Both the position numbers and the translations under genes were made by a program. This document shows positions 1 to 6,600 of a stretch of 9,817 nucleotides of DNA, piece after piece; positions within the stretch are counted from its first letter, which is position 1; each line of letters opens with the position of its first letter. Source of the stretch: DATAFF01 sp036257595 (GTDB lineage: Bacteria > Pseudomonadota > Alphaproteobacteria > Rhizobiales > Aestuariivirgaceae). The notes beneath the pieces were generated by a model. The model was not told the DNA's origin. It saw only the letters and a program-made list of their open reading frames with translations, and ran no database searches. Location of the stretch: positions 1-9,817 of the forward strand of contig DATAFF010000110.1 in NCBI GenBank assembly GCA_036257595.1, in the 5' to 3' direction.

Positions 1-92
1 TCTCCAGGGCATGGAATCACCGCTAGTCCGCGTTCCGCAAGAGAAACCGCCCATTCGGCAAATGGCCGCGTTGTCAGATTCGGAGCGCTCAT
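1..92 (-). CDS. Bifunctional DNA primase/polymerase, N-terminal fragment (cut by window edge)
   Basis: A minus-strand frame starts with ATG at 92-90 and stays open for 30 codons to the left edge. Its product begins MSAPNLTTRPFAEWAVSLAE and continues RGLAVIPCPG. The pattern of a tryptophan-containing helix followed by an RGLAVIPCPG-like strand is what I recall for the start of archaeo-eukaryotic-type primase-polymerase (Prim-Pol) domains encoded on rhizobial islands. Such proteins prime and copy DNA for replication of the mobile element. The start overlaps the stop of the upstream 169-residue gene as ATGA, and a GGGGAAG ribosome-binding site lies just before it, so the two are probably translationally coupled. 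Only 30 residues are visible, with no catalytic motif in view, so the call rests on N-terminal resemblance and context. Confidence 0.6.
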   Translation of the reverse strand, partial: MSAPNLTTRPFAEWAVSLAERGLAVIPCPG

Positions 93-598
93 CTTCCCCG
101 GCTCCGGAATCTCGACTGGGCGACCTCAGGCTCGTTAACAGGCGGGTTCTGGCGGGATTTTTGCCTGGGCGCCGCAGGATGGGCGACAGCACCATCCTTC
201 CCCTTCTCGCACGCTGGCGCGCCAGAAACCCCCCTGTTAGCCGATGCCAAATTGCTTCCAGCAAAGCTACCTGCATTGGCCGCACGCTTGCGCCTGACAC
301 CCAACGCCTTGCGAATTTCAGCGGCTTGTTCCGGGGTGGGCAAAGCGAACAGGCGCAGGCATCCTTCCGTGTCACCATCCTGCGTGACCTTGCAGAAAGA
401 CAATCGGCGCTTGATGGCCGACCATTTACGGGGACTGTGGCCGTCGCAGAAGAGCAGCCAGCCTCCGCTCGGGCCCCAGGTGTAGATGTGCCCCTTGCGC
501 CCCGTGACCCGCCAGGATCCGCATTCATCGCGGCGCAACGAGCACTTCGGAGCGTCGAGGGCAAGCAACAAGCTCCTCAGCACGTCGCGGTCCGTCAT
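89..598 (-). CDS. Hypothetical island protein, 169 aa, coupled to the primase-polymerase gene
   Basis: I do not recognise this family. Residues 1 to about 100 look like a compact domain: rich in tryptophan (29, 41, 47, 59) and cysteine (19, 26, 51, 69, 80), with a strand-like stretch SWRVTGRKGHIYTWGPSGGW and a predicted helix PTPEQAAEIRKALG near 87-100. Residues 101-169 are basic, rich in Arg, Ala, Pro and Gly, and probably disordered. There is no signal peptide or membrane segment. The ATG at 598-596 is chosen because GAGGCGG lies about four bases before it. Its stop overlaps the next gene's start as ATGA. Position between an AlpA-like regulator and a primase-polymerase suggests a role in island replication or its control, but that is inference. 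The cysteines do not form an obvious paired zinc-finger spacing. Confidence 0.7.
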   Translation of the reverse strand: MTDRDVLRSLLLALDAPKCSLRRDECGSWRVTGRKGHIYTWGPSGGWLLFCDGHSPRKWSAIKRRLSFCKVTQDGDTEGCLRLFALPTPEQAAEIRKALGVRRKRAANAGSFAGSNLASANRGVSGAPACEKGKDGAVAHPAAPRQKSRQNPPVNEPEVAQSRFRSRGR

Positions 599-663
599 TG
601 GGCCGCCTCGTTCCCGCTCATCGCACGGGCGGCGTTTTCTTTATGGGGGTGCATGGAAACCAT
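595..663 (-). CDS. Possible 22-codon leader ORF ahead of the hypothetical gene
   Basis: A minus-strand frame from ATG at 663-661 encodes a 22-residue peptide ending SGNEAAQ. Its TGA overlaps the ATG of the 169-residue gene as ATGA, the same overlap that gene shares with the primase-polymerase gene. The ribosome-binding site of the downstream gene lies inside it. An internal ATG gives an 8-codon version. It has no convincing ribosome-binding site of its own, and a frame this short can arise by chance. If translated, it would most likely act by coupling translation rather than as a protein. Confidence 0.2.
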   Translation of the reverse strand: MVSMHPHKENAARAMSGNEAAQ

Positions 664-703
664 CCGTCGTCATAGGGATTGCGCGCTTCACAGCGGGTGC
701 GGG

Positions 704-1003
704 TTATTTGCTGTCGGTCTGCGGGTAGAGCGCATCAAAGTGCGCATCGATCACCGACTTGCGCCAGGTGTGCTTGCCGTTGACGATGACCCCTCTGGGG
801 AATCTGCCGGCCTGCTCCATTCGCCAGATCGTCGAGCGGTTCCAGCCGAATTTGGCCACGGCATAACGGTAACCGACGGCGCAGTCGCCGAGCGGTATCT
901 CAAGCTCTTTGAGCTTTCGACGAGCTTCGCGAACTTGGGCGGCTAAAGATACAGTGGATTCAAGCCAATTATCGGCGTCGGACATAGGTCGCGTTCCCAT
1001 CAT
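704..1003 (-). CDS. AlpA-like DNA-binding regulator / excisionase-like protein
   Basis: A 99-residue protein with a helix-turn-helix of the AlpA/MerR-like type. The stretch around residues 48-85 (AKFGWNRSTIWRMEQAGRFP, then a wing-like VNGKHTWRKSVIDAHFDA) matches the usual AlpA layout of a recognition helix 'xRSTIxRxxxxGxFP', a beta hairpin and 'W...VDAW'. Family members control integrase expression or assist excision of P4-like elements. Residues 15-40 form a charged helix that is longer than in a minimal AlpA protein. The first ATG (1003-1001) has GGAG seven bases upstream; a second ATG follows at once, and a third at 985-983 is also possible. The start region is covered by a perfect inverted repeat, suggesting control of translation or an operator. 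It lies downstream of the integrase gene on the same strand, 195 bp away. Confidence 0.75.
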   Translation of the reverse strand: MMGTRPMSDADNWLESTVSLAAQVREARRKLKELEIPLGDCAVGYRYAVAKFGWNRSTIWRMEQAGRFPRGVIVNGKHTWRKSVIDAHFDALYPQTDSK

Positions 1004-1020
1004 GGGTTAACTCCATGATG
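998..1020 (-). promoter_or_regulatory. 8-bp perfect inverted repeat over the AlpA-like gene's RBS and start codon
   Basis: CATCATGG at 998-1005 and CCATGATG at 1013-1020 are exact reverse complements, separated by seven bases that contain the palindrome GTTAAC. In the minus-strand transcript this can fold into an 8-bp stem with a 7-base loop. The 5' arm holds part of the GGAG ribosome-binding site and the 3' arm holds the two tandem AUG codons. It could hide the start site, or as DNA it could be an operator for a dimeric regulator such as the AlpA-like protein itself. The sequence is seen directly; the function is inferred. Confidence 0.5.
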
Positions 1021-1151
1021 CCGCGGCTCTATGATTCTCCCCCGCCGGCATTTTTTACGCGCCCATTCCGCCCGGGACCAGGCTGTCAGGGACTTTAAGG
1101 TCGCGCCAGCCTTTGAGTAGCTGATCACCCTGACCATCAATTCAACATCTA

Positions 1152-1165
1152 ATAGCACATGCTAT
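1152..1165. repeat. 6-bp inverted repeat ATAGCA/TGCTAT, operator candidate
   Basis: Perfect 6-bp arms separated by CA, about 150 bp upstream of the AlpA-like start. The two-base spacer is too short for a good RNA hairpin, which favours a protein-binding site over a transcript structure. No factor can be assigned. Confidence 0.3.
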
Positions 1166-1182
1166 GCAACGCAAGGCGTCAC

Positions 1183-1198
1183 CCACAAGATGTTGTGG
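1183..1198 (-). terminator. Small hairpin directly after the integrase stop codon
   Basis: CCACAA at 1183-1188 and TTGTGG at 1193-1198 form a 6-bp stem with a GATG loop, directly after the integrase stop (minus strand). No T-tract follows in the direction of transcription, so it is at best a weak terminator or 3'-end stabiliser. Confidence 0.2.
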
Positions 1199-2440
1199 TT
1201 ACCGTTGCAGCTTTATCACATTGCCGGCGGCCGTTCGGCCTTCGATAATCTCCTGGAGCCGCTGCGCCCAGGCGTCGAGCGCGTGGCGCTTCTCGGCGGC
1301 GAATGAATGCCGGATATAGACGCGACCCGTTATCGTCTTTCCGATTTCGCTGGAATGATTCAGCACCCTGGCGACGATGTTCTCGGCAATGCCCATAGCG
1401 GCCATCTGTGACGCCACTGTGCGCCTGAGATCATGCGGCGTCGCAGGATTGTCATGGAGCCCGAGCACCGGCAGCGACTGACGCATGGTGACGGCGACAT
1501 AATGCCGGTCGATATGGCGAATCCGACGGGCGGGGAAGATGGGTGCGATATTTATCACAAGGTTTCCATTTGGAAACGCAACAGCCTCCCTGAACAGGTC
1601 TACCGCCAGCGGCGACAGCGGCACCATATGCTCTCGCTTGCTCTTCGTCTTTGATGCCGGAATCACCCACTCAGCTTTGTCGAGATCGACCTCGGCCCAG
1701 GTGGCGCTGCAGATCTCGCCGATGCGCTGGCCGGTGACGAGTGCGAGCCGCAGGGCGAGCTTCATGGCGGGCGTCATGTCGGCGCTGTCCAGACCGGTCC
1801 AGAATGACCGGATCTCCGATTCCGACAACGCCCTATCCCGCGCCTCTTCCTTAACCCGCTGCGGGATGTTCGACGCCGGCGACGCTTCGAGATAGCCCTC
1901 GGAGACCGCCCAATTGAAAAGCTTGCGCAGGGCGGCGAGTGTTCGGTTGGCCGACACCCCCTTGCCACCGCGGTCCTTGATGGCATTGAGGATCGCCAGA
2001 ATATCGGCCCGCCGGATCGCCGTGACCCTGCTGCTGCCTATGGCCGGCCGGACGTCCTTGGCGAACATCCGCGCCAGCTCGGTGCGCCAGCGCGGCCCCA
2101 GGTTCGCGTAGTCCTTGAGAAAACGGTCGATCAGTTCGTCGACGGTCTCGACCTTCTTCAGCTCCGCGACGTCACCGGCCGGGTCGGCGCCGTCGCTGAT
2201 GGCCTTCCGGCGGCCGATCATCGCCATGCGTGCGTCCTTGAGACCCATGTCCGGGAAGGTGCCGAGGGTGAGCATACGGCGCCGCCCGTCGGCCTTACGG
2301 CGGTATAGATAGGCCCAGGACTTCGTCCCGTGCGGCGTCACCCTGAGCAGCAGGCCAGGGTTGTCAGCATCGACGAAATCGGTACGCTCGGCGACGCGAA
2401 TACCCTCAATCCAGCGCGACGTGAACCGCATGATTGGCAT
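1199..2440 (-). CDS. int: P4-type tyrosine site-specific recombinase (integrase)
   Basis: A 413-residue integrase, the usual length for the P4/DUF4102 group. Residues 1-90 form the arm-binding domain (PGLLLRVTPHGTKSWAYLY, then LTLGTFPDMGLKDAR), about 98-185 the SAM-like core-binding domain, and about 200-395 the catalytic domain. All tyrosine-recombinase catalytic residues can be placed: R239 (VTGQRIGEI), a Lys at 264 or 266 (ASKTKSKRE), H336 and R339 (PHDLRR), H362 (LNHSS) and nucleophile Y375 (GRVYIRH). It should therefore be active in integrating and, with an excisionase, excising the island. The ATG at 2440-2438 has GGGGAG about 11 bases upstream; the ATG at codon 4 is an alternative. It is divergent from cobW, so its promoter and probably the attachment site lie in the gap 2441-2648. 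Confidence 0.95.
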   Translation of the reverse strand: MPIMRFTSRWIEGIRVAERTDFVDADNPGLLLRVTPHGTKSWAYLYRRKADGRRRMLTLGTFPDMGLKDARMAMIGRRKAISDGADPAGDVAELKKVETVDELIDRFLKDYANLGPRWRTELARMFAKDVRPAIGSSRVTAIRRADILAILNAIKDRGGKGVSANRTLAALRKLFNWAVSEGYLEASPASNIPQRVKEEARDRALSESEIRSFWTGLDSADMTPAMKLALRLALVTGQRIGEICSATWAEVDLDKAEWVIPASKTKSKREHMVPLSPLAVDLFREAVAFPNGNLVINIAPIFPARRIRHIDRHYVAVTMRQSLPVLGLHDNPATPHDLRRTVASQMAAMGIAENIVARVLNHSSEIGKTITGRVYIRHSFAAEKRHALDAWAQRLQEIIEGRTAAGNVIKLQR

Positions 2441-2648
2441 AAGTCAGTTTGCTCCCCGGGATTCCAGCGGGATTCCAAATATGCAAAACAATATGAAACA
2501 CCGTGCAATGGACAGCAACCGGATTTATCTAGATTTACCCGTGCCTTGGTGGCTTATATCTGTTGCAGATTGTTTCACGGTATTGCGCCAATATTTGACT
2601 GTGGAACAGGGTACGGACGAGCATACGAACGAGAGAGGGTGCGAGAGC
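2441..2648. promoter_or_regulatory. Divergent int/cobW intergenic region, likely island boundary
   Basis: This 208-bp gap is more A/T-rich than its surroundings and must hold the promoters for the integrase (leftward) and, unless cobW is read through from elsewhere, for cobW (rightward). A weak leftward promoter is TTGCTG, 17 bases, CATATT on the minus strand. Small symmetric elements are ATCTAGAT (2527-2534) and ATCTG-TTG-CAGAT (2558-2570). I see no tRNA gene, and no B12-box or other cobalamin riboswitch element. The island's attachment junction should lie here but cannot be pinpointed without the other end. Confidence 0.4.
2457..2477. repeat. Tandem 10-bp direct repeat CGGGATTCCA next to the integrase start
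   Basis: CGGGATTCCA occurs at 2457-2466 and again at 2468-2477, an 11-bp period or about one helical turn. Closely spaced direct repeats beside an integrase gene are what arm-type integrase binding sites look like. They could also be part of the attachment core. The opposite strand reads GGAATCCCG twice, slightly like a tRNA T-arm, but no tRNA fold is present. Confidence 0.35.
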
Positions 2649-3683
2649 ATGAGCGACAGGATTCCGGTCACCGTCATCACCGGTTTTCTCGGGGCCGGAA
2701 AGACCACCCTCCTCCGCCATCTGCTGACCCATGCCAATGGCCGTCGCATTGCCCTCATCGTCAATGAATTCGGCGACCTCGGCGTCGATGGCGAAGTGCT
2801 GAAGGCTTGCGGTGATGCGCTTTGCCGCGACGAGGACCTGATCGAGCTGGCCAATGGCTGCATCTGCTGCACGGTCGCCGAGGACTTCATTCCGACGATG
2901 GAGAAGCTGATCGGACGCAGCGACCCGCCCGATCACATCCTGATCGAGACCTCCGGCCTGGCCCTGCCCCAGCCGCTTCTCAAGGCCTTCGGCTGGCCCG
3001 AGATCCGCGCCCGGGTCACCGTCGACAGCGTCGTCACCGTGGTCGACGGCCCCGCCCTGGCGGAGGGGCGCTTCGCCCATGACGAGGCCGCCGTCGCGGC
3101 CCAGCGGCTGGCCGATCCGGGCGTCGAGCATGAGAGCCCGATCGAGGAGCTGTTCGAGGATCAGCTGAACTGTGCCGACATGGTGCTGCTCAACAAGACC
3201 GACTTGCTCAGTGAGGCCGAGACCGAGCGGCTGTCCCGCGACCTGACCGGCCAGCTCCGCCCGGGGGCGCGACTGGTCACCGCCCGTCATGGCCAGGTCA
3301 GCCCAGCCGCCCTGATCGGCCTCGATGCCGCCGCCGAAGCGGATCTCGCCACCCGTCGCTCCCATCATGAGCTCGAGGGTCTCGAGGACCACGATCACGA
3401 TGATTTCGAAAGCTTCGTCGTCCCGCTTGCCGCCATCGCAGACCGCGCCGCACTGATCGACGCGATCGAGGCAACGGTTCGCCGCCATGACATATTGCGC
3501 CTCAAAGGTTTCATCGCGCTTGACGGAAATCCATCGCGCCTCGTCGTTCAGGCGGTTGGCCCACGGGTCAATCACTGGTTCGATCGGCCTTGGCGCGACG
3601 GCGAGAGCCGCCGCTCGTCACTGGTGGTCATCGGCCTGAAAGGGCTCGATCGCATGCGGATTGAGCAGGAACTCAACGGGTAG
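2649..3683 (+). CDS. cobW: CobW, cobalamin-pathway GTPase / metallochaperone
   Basis: A 344-residue G3E-family GTPase that is thought to deliver cobalt to the CobNST cobaltochelatase in aerobic B12 synthesis. Visible motifs: P-loop GFLGAGKTT (12-20), VNEFGDLGVDGE (38-49), the metal-binding CICC (71-74) within NGCICC, a G3-type ETSGLALPQP (100-109), the guanine-specificity motif NKTD (182-185), and a His/Asp patch HDHDD (248-252) before the C-terminal CobW_C domain (about 254-344, ending with the conserved RPWRDGESRRSSLVVIG-type stretch). The ATG at 2649 is chosen because the protein then starts directly at the GTPase fold as in relatives, with GAGAGAGG about ten bases upstream. The frame is open further upstream but that would overlap the integrase. 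cobN follows after six bases. The family also includes zinc chaperones, but the neighbours settle this one as CobW. Confidence 0.95.
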   Translation: MSDRIPVTVITGFLGAGKTTLLRHLLTHANGRRIALIVNEFGDLGVDGEVLKACGDALCRDEDLIELANGCICCTVAEDFIPTMEKLIGRSDPPDHILIETSGLALPQPLLKAFGWPEIRARVTVDSVVTVVDGPALAEGRFAHDEAAVAAQRLADPGVEHESPIEELFEDQLNCADMVLLNKTDLLSEAETERLSRDLTGQLRPGARLVTARHGQVSPAALIGLDAAAEADLATRRSHHELEGLEDHDHDDFESFVVPLAAIADRAALIDAIEATVRRHDILRLKGFIALDGNPSRLVVQAVGPRVNHWFDRPWRDGESRRSSLVVIGLKGLDRMRIEQELNG

Positions 3684-3689
3684 CGCGAG

Positions 3690-6600
3690 TTGCATCTTCT
3701 CGCACGACAGACAACGACCCTCGACGGATCCGACGAGGCCATCGATCTCGGGCAGAGTCCGGGCGACTGTATATTGCTATCGGCCGCCGATTCGGAGCTT
3801 ACCCTCCTCGCCCGTGCCTTCGACCGGCTCCCCGGGCCCAAGCCGTCGCTGCGGCTCGCCAATCTCATGGCGCTCGGCCATCATCTCTCGGTCGACAGCT
3901 GGATCGAGCGGACAGGCGCGACGTCCCGGCTCATTGTCGTGCGCCTTCTCGGCGGCCGCGGCTATTGGACCTATGGCGTGGACGAGCTCGTCGCCTTGGC
4001 GGCGCGCCAGCCGCTCCAGCTCGCACTGCTCCCCGGCGGCCGCGACCCGGACCCGACGCTCGCGGCTCTCTCCACCATATCCCCGGCCGCCTGTCAGCGG
4101 CTTCATCGCTATCTCGCCGAAGGCGGGCCGGACAATGCCGACAATTTCCTGCGCTTTTGCTTCGAGCTCTTAGGCAGCGATGCCATAGCGAAGCCACCCG
4201 TTCCTCTGCCGCATGCCGGCGTCCATCAATGGCAGAGCAGGGAGCCAGCCGAAGGCGACGCCACCGCTGCAATCGTGTTTTATCGCTCGCTGATCGAAGG
4301 CGGCCTCACCGCCCCGATTGATCGCCTCTCCGTCGCGCTCGAAAAACGCCGGCTCACCCCCTGCCCGATCTTCGTCGCGAGCCTCAAAGACGAGGAGAGC
4401 GCCAGATTTCTCGAAACCACCCTGTCGCGCACGCCTCCGGCGGTCATCCTGAATGCCACTGCCTTTGCGGCTGGTCGCTTCGATGGCGAGGGGCAGGCCA
4501 ACCCCTTCGCCCAATTCGATTGCCCGGTGCTTCAGGTCATTCTCTCCGGTTCGAGCGAGGCGGCGTGGTCGGCCAGCAGCCAGGGCCTGTCAGCGCGCGA
4601 CCTGGCGATGAATGTGGTCCTGCCCGAGCTCGACGGGCGGATCATCACCTCGGCCGCCTCGTTCAAGGAAGCAGGCGACTGGCATGCCGCGACCGAATGC
4701 TCCGTGATGACCTATCGCCCGATGGATCAAGCAATCGAGCGCATCGCCGATCTCGCGGTGGCCTGGACCAGGCTCGGACAGCTCGACCCCGCCGAGCGCC
4801 GCATCGCCATAGTGCTTGCCAACTACCCCAATCGCGACGGGCGCATCGCCAATGGAGTCGGCTACGACACGCCGGCCAGCACGGTCGCCATTCTCGATGC
4901 CCTCGCCGGCGAGGGCTACCGCGTCGACGATCGGCCGCGTACCGGCAACGAGCTGTTGGCGCAATTGCTGAGCGGGCCGACCAACAGCGGTGCCCTCGCC
5001 GATGCGCCCACCGATGCGCTGCTGTCCTTGGCAACCTATCGCCGCTTCTTCGACCGGCTCCCGGCCCGCTCGCGCGATGCCCTGCTCACCCGCTGGGGCG
5101 ATGCCAAGGACGATCCCTTCTGCCGCGACGGCGAGTTCCGTCTGCCGGTCCGCCTCTATGGCCATGTCGCCATCGGCATTCAGCCGGCGCGCGGCTATAA
5201 CATCGATCCCAAAAGCACTTGGCACGATGCCAGCCTGGTGCCGCCGCATGGCTATCTCGCTTTCTATCTCTGGCTCCGCGAGGTGTTCGGCGCCCATGCC
5301 GTGATTCACAATGGCAAGCACGGCAATCTCGAATGGCTCCCCGGCAAGGCCACCGCGCTGTCGGCCGAATGCTGGCCGGACGTCGTGTTCGGCCCACTGC
5401 CGCAGCTCTATCCTTTCATCGTCAACGACCCGGGCGAAGGCACCCAGGCCAAGCGCCGGACCGCCGCCGTCATCATCGACCATCTCACTCCGCCGCTGAC
5501 CCGGGCGGAATCCTACGGGCCGTTGCGCGAGCTCGAAACCTTGATCGACGAATATGCGCTTGCCGGCGGCCTAGATGGGCGGCGACAGAAGCACATTCGC
5601 CGCCGCATAGCCGACCTTGTGGAGTCAAGCGGCATCGACCGAGATGCTCACCTACCCGACCTCATGACCAATGACGAAGCACTCGTCCGCCTCGATGCCT
5701 GGCTGTGCGACATCAAGGAGAGCCAGATCCGCGACGGCCTCCATATTTTGGGCACGAGCCCCCAAGGCCGCCTCGAGACCGATCTGCTGGTGGCGCTGTC
5801 GCGCCTGCCGCGCGGCACGGGGACGGCCGGCGACGCTTCGCTGCTGCGTGCTCTCGCTCATGATCTCGACCTCGCCTTCGATCCCCTCGCCGCAACGATG
5901 AGCGATCACTGGCAAGGGCCCCGCCCTTTCCTTCTCGCTGCCTTCGATACCGGTCCCTGGCGCTCCGTCGGCGACACCGTCGAGCGCCTCGAGGCACTGG
6001 CCTGCCGCATTGTCGAAGGAAGCGCTGAACCACCTGGGCCGGCGAGCATTGCCGTGATGGAGCGGGTCGAATCCGTGATCCGGCCGGCCGTACGCGCCTG
6101 CGGTACTCGCGAGATCGAAGCGGTGCTCGCCGGCCTGGCCGGCCGGTCCGTTGATCCGGGGCCCGCCGGTGCACCGAGCCGCGGCCGGCTCGATGTCCTG
6201 CCGACCGGGCGCAATTTCTACTCGGTCGACAACCGGGCGGTGCCGACTCCCACCGCCTTCGACCTTGGCCGCCGCTCGGCCGAGGCGATGCTCGCCCGCC
6301 ATTTTCAGGAGCACGGACGCTATCCATCGGCCATCGGCTTGACCGTCTGGGGCACGTCCAACATGCGCACCGGCGGCGACGACATCGCGCAGGCGCTGGC
6401 GCTGCTCGGCGCCAAGCCGCAATGGGAGCCGGGCACCGGCCGTGTCGTCGGTTTCGAGATCTTGACTCTGGCCGAGCTCGGCCGCCCGCGGGTCGATGTC
6501 ACCTTGCGGATCTCCGGCTTCTTTCGCGATGCCTTTCCGTTGCAGATCGAGCTGCTCGACAGGGTCGCCCGGGCGATCGGCGATCTCGATGAGGAAGCAG

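Larger units (their letters stand above)
1004..1198 (-). promoter_or_regulatory. Intergenic region upstream of the AlpA-like gene
   Basis: This 195-bp gap separates the integrase stop from the AlpA-like start and must hold any independent promoter of the small regulator. It contains an inverted repeat ATAGCA-CA-TGCTAT at 1152-1165, a plausible operator. A weak minus-strand promoter can be drawn across it: a -35-like TTGCGT, 17 bases, then TAGATG, so the repeat would lie in the spacer. The match to consensus is poor. No further gene is evident. Confidence 0.3.
1..2480. mobile_element. Integrated island end (integrase, AlpA-like, primase-polymerase module)
   Basis: Four minus-strand genes, a P4-type integrase, an AlpA-like regulator, an unknown protein and the start of a primase-polymerase-like gene, form a typical early module of integrative islands and satellite-like prophages in alphaproteobacteria. 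The integrase lies at the outer edge, next to chromosomal cobW, as is usual for such islands. The right boundary is inferred to fall in the gap 2441-2648; the exact attachment site cannot be fixed because the other end is outside the window. The left limit given is only the window edge. No capsid, terminase or conjugation gene is visible, so whether it is a phage relic, a satellite or an integrative element is open. Confidence 0.75.

Noticed and set aside
11..946. Plus-strand open frame (311 codons) opposite the 169-aa and AlpA-like genes
   Set aside because: It has no domain, and overlaps two genes with better starts, ribosome-binding sites and family resemblance on the other strand.
1045..1060. 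Terminator-like GCCGGC followed by T-run
   Set aside because: GCCGGC is a palindrome with no loop, and there is no plus-strand gene upstream for it to terminate.
2452..2480. tRNA 3'-end fragment as attachment site
   Set aside because: The minus strand reads GGAATCCCG twice, like a T-arm side, but no T-loop consensus, acceptor pairing or CCA end can be assembled.
2480..2600. Cobalamin riboswitch upstream of cobW
   Set aside because: I looked for a B12-box-like segment and long paired arms and saw neither; the gap is also short for a full riboswitch plus promoter.
2361..2648. 96-codon upstream extension of cobW
   Set aside because: It would overlap the integrase gene and add residues absent from CobW proteins; the ATG at 2649 has a ribosome-binding site and starts at the GTPase fold.
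2535..3575. Minus-strand open frame (346 codons) opposite cobW
   Set aside because: It is the mirror of the CobW coding sequence, with no recognisable domain; codon bias explains the absence of stops.
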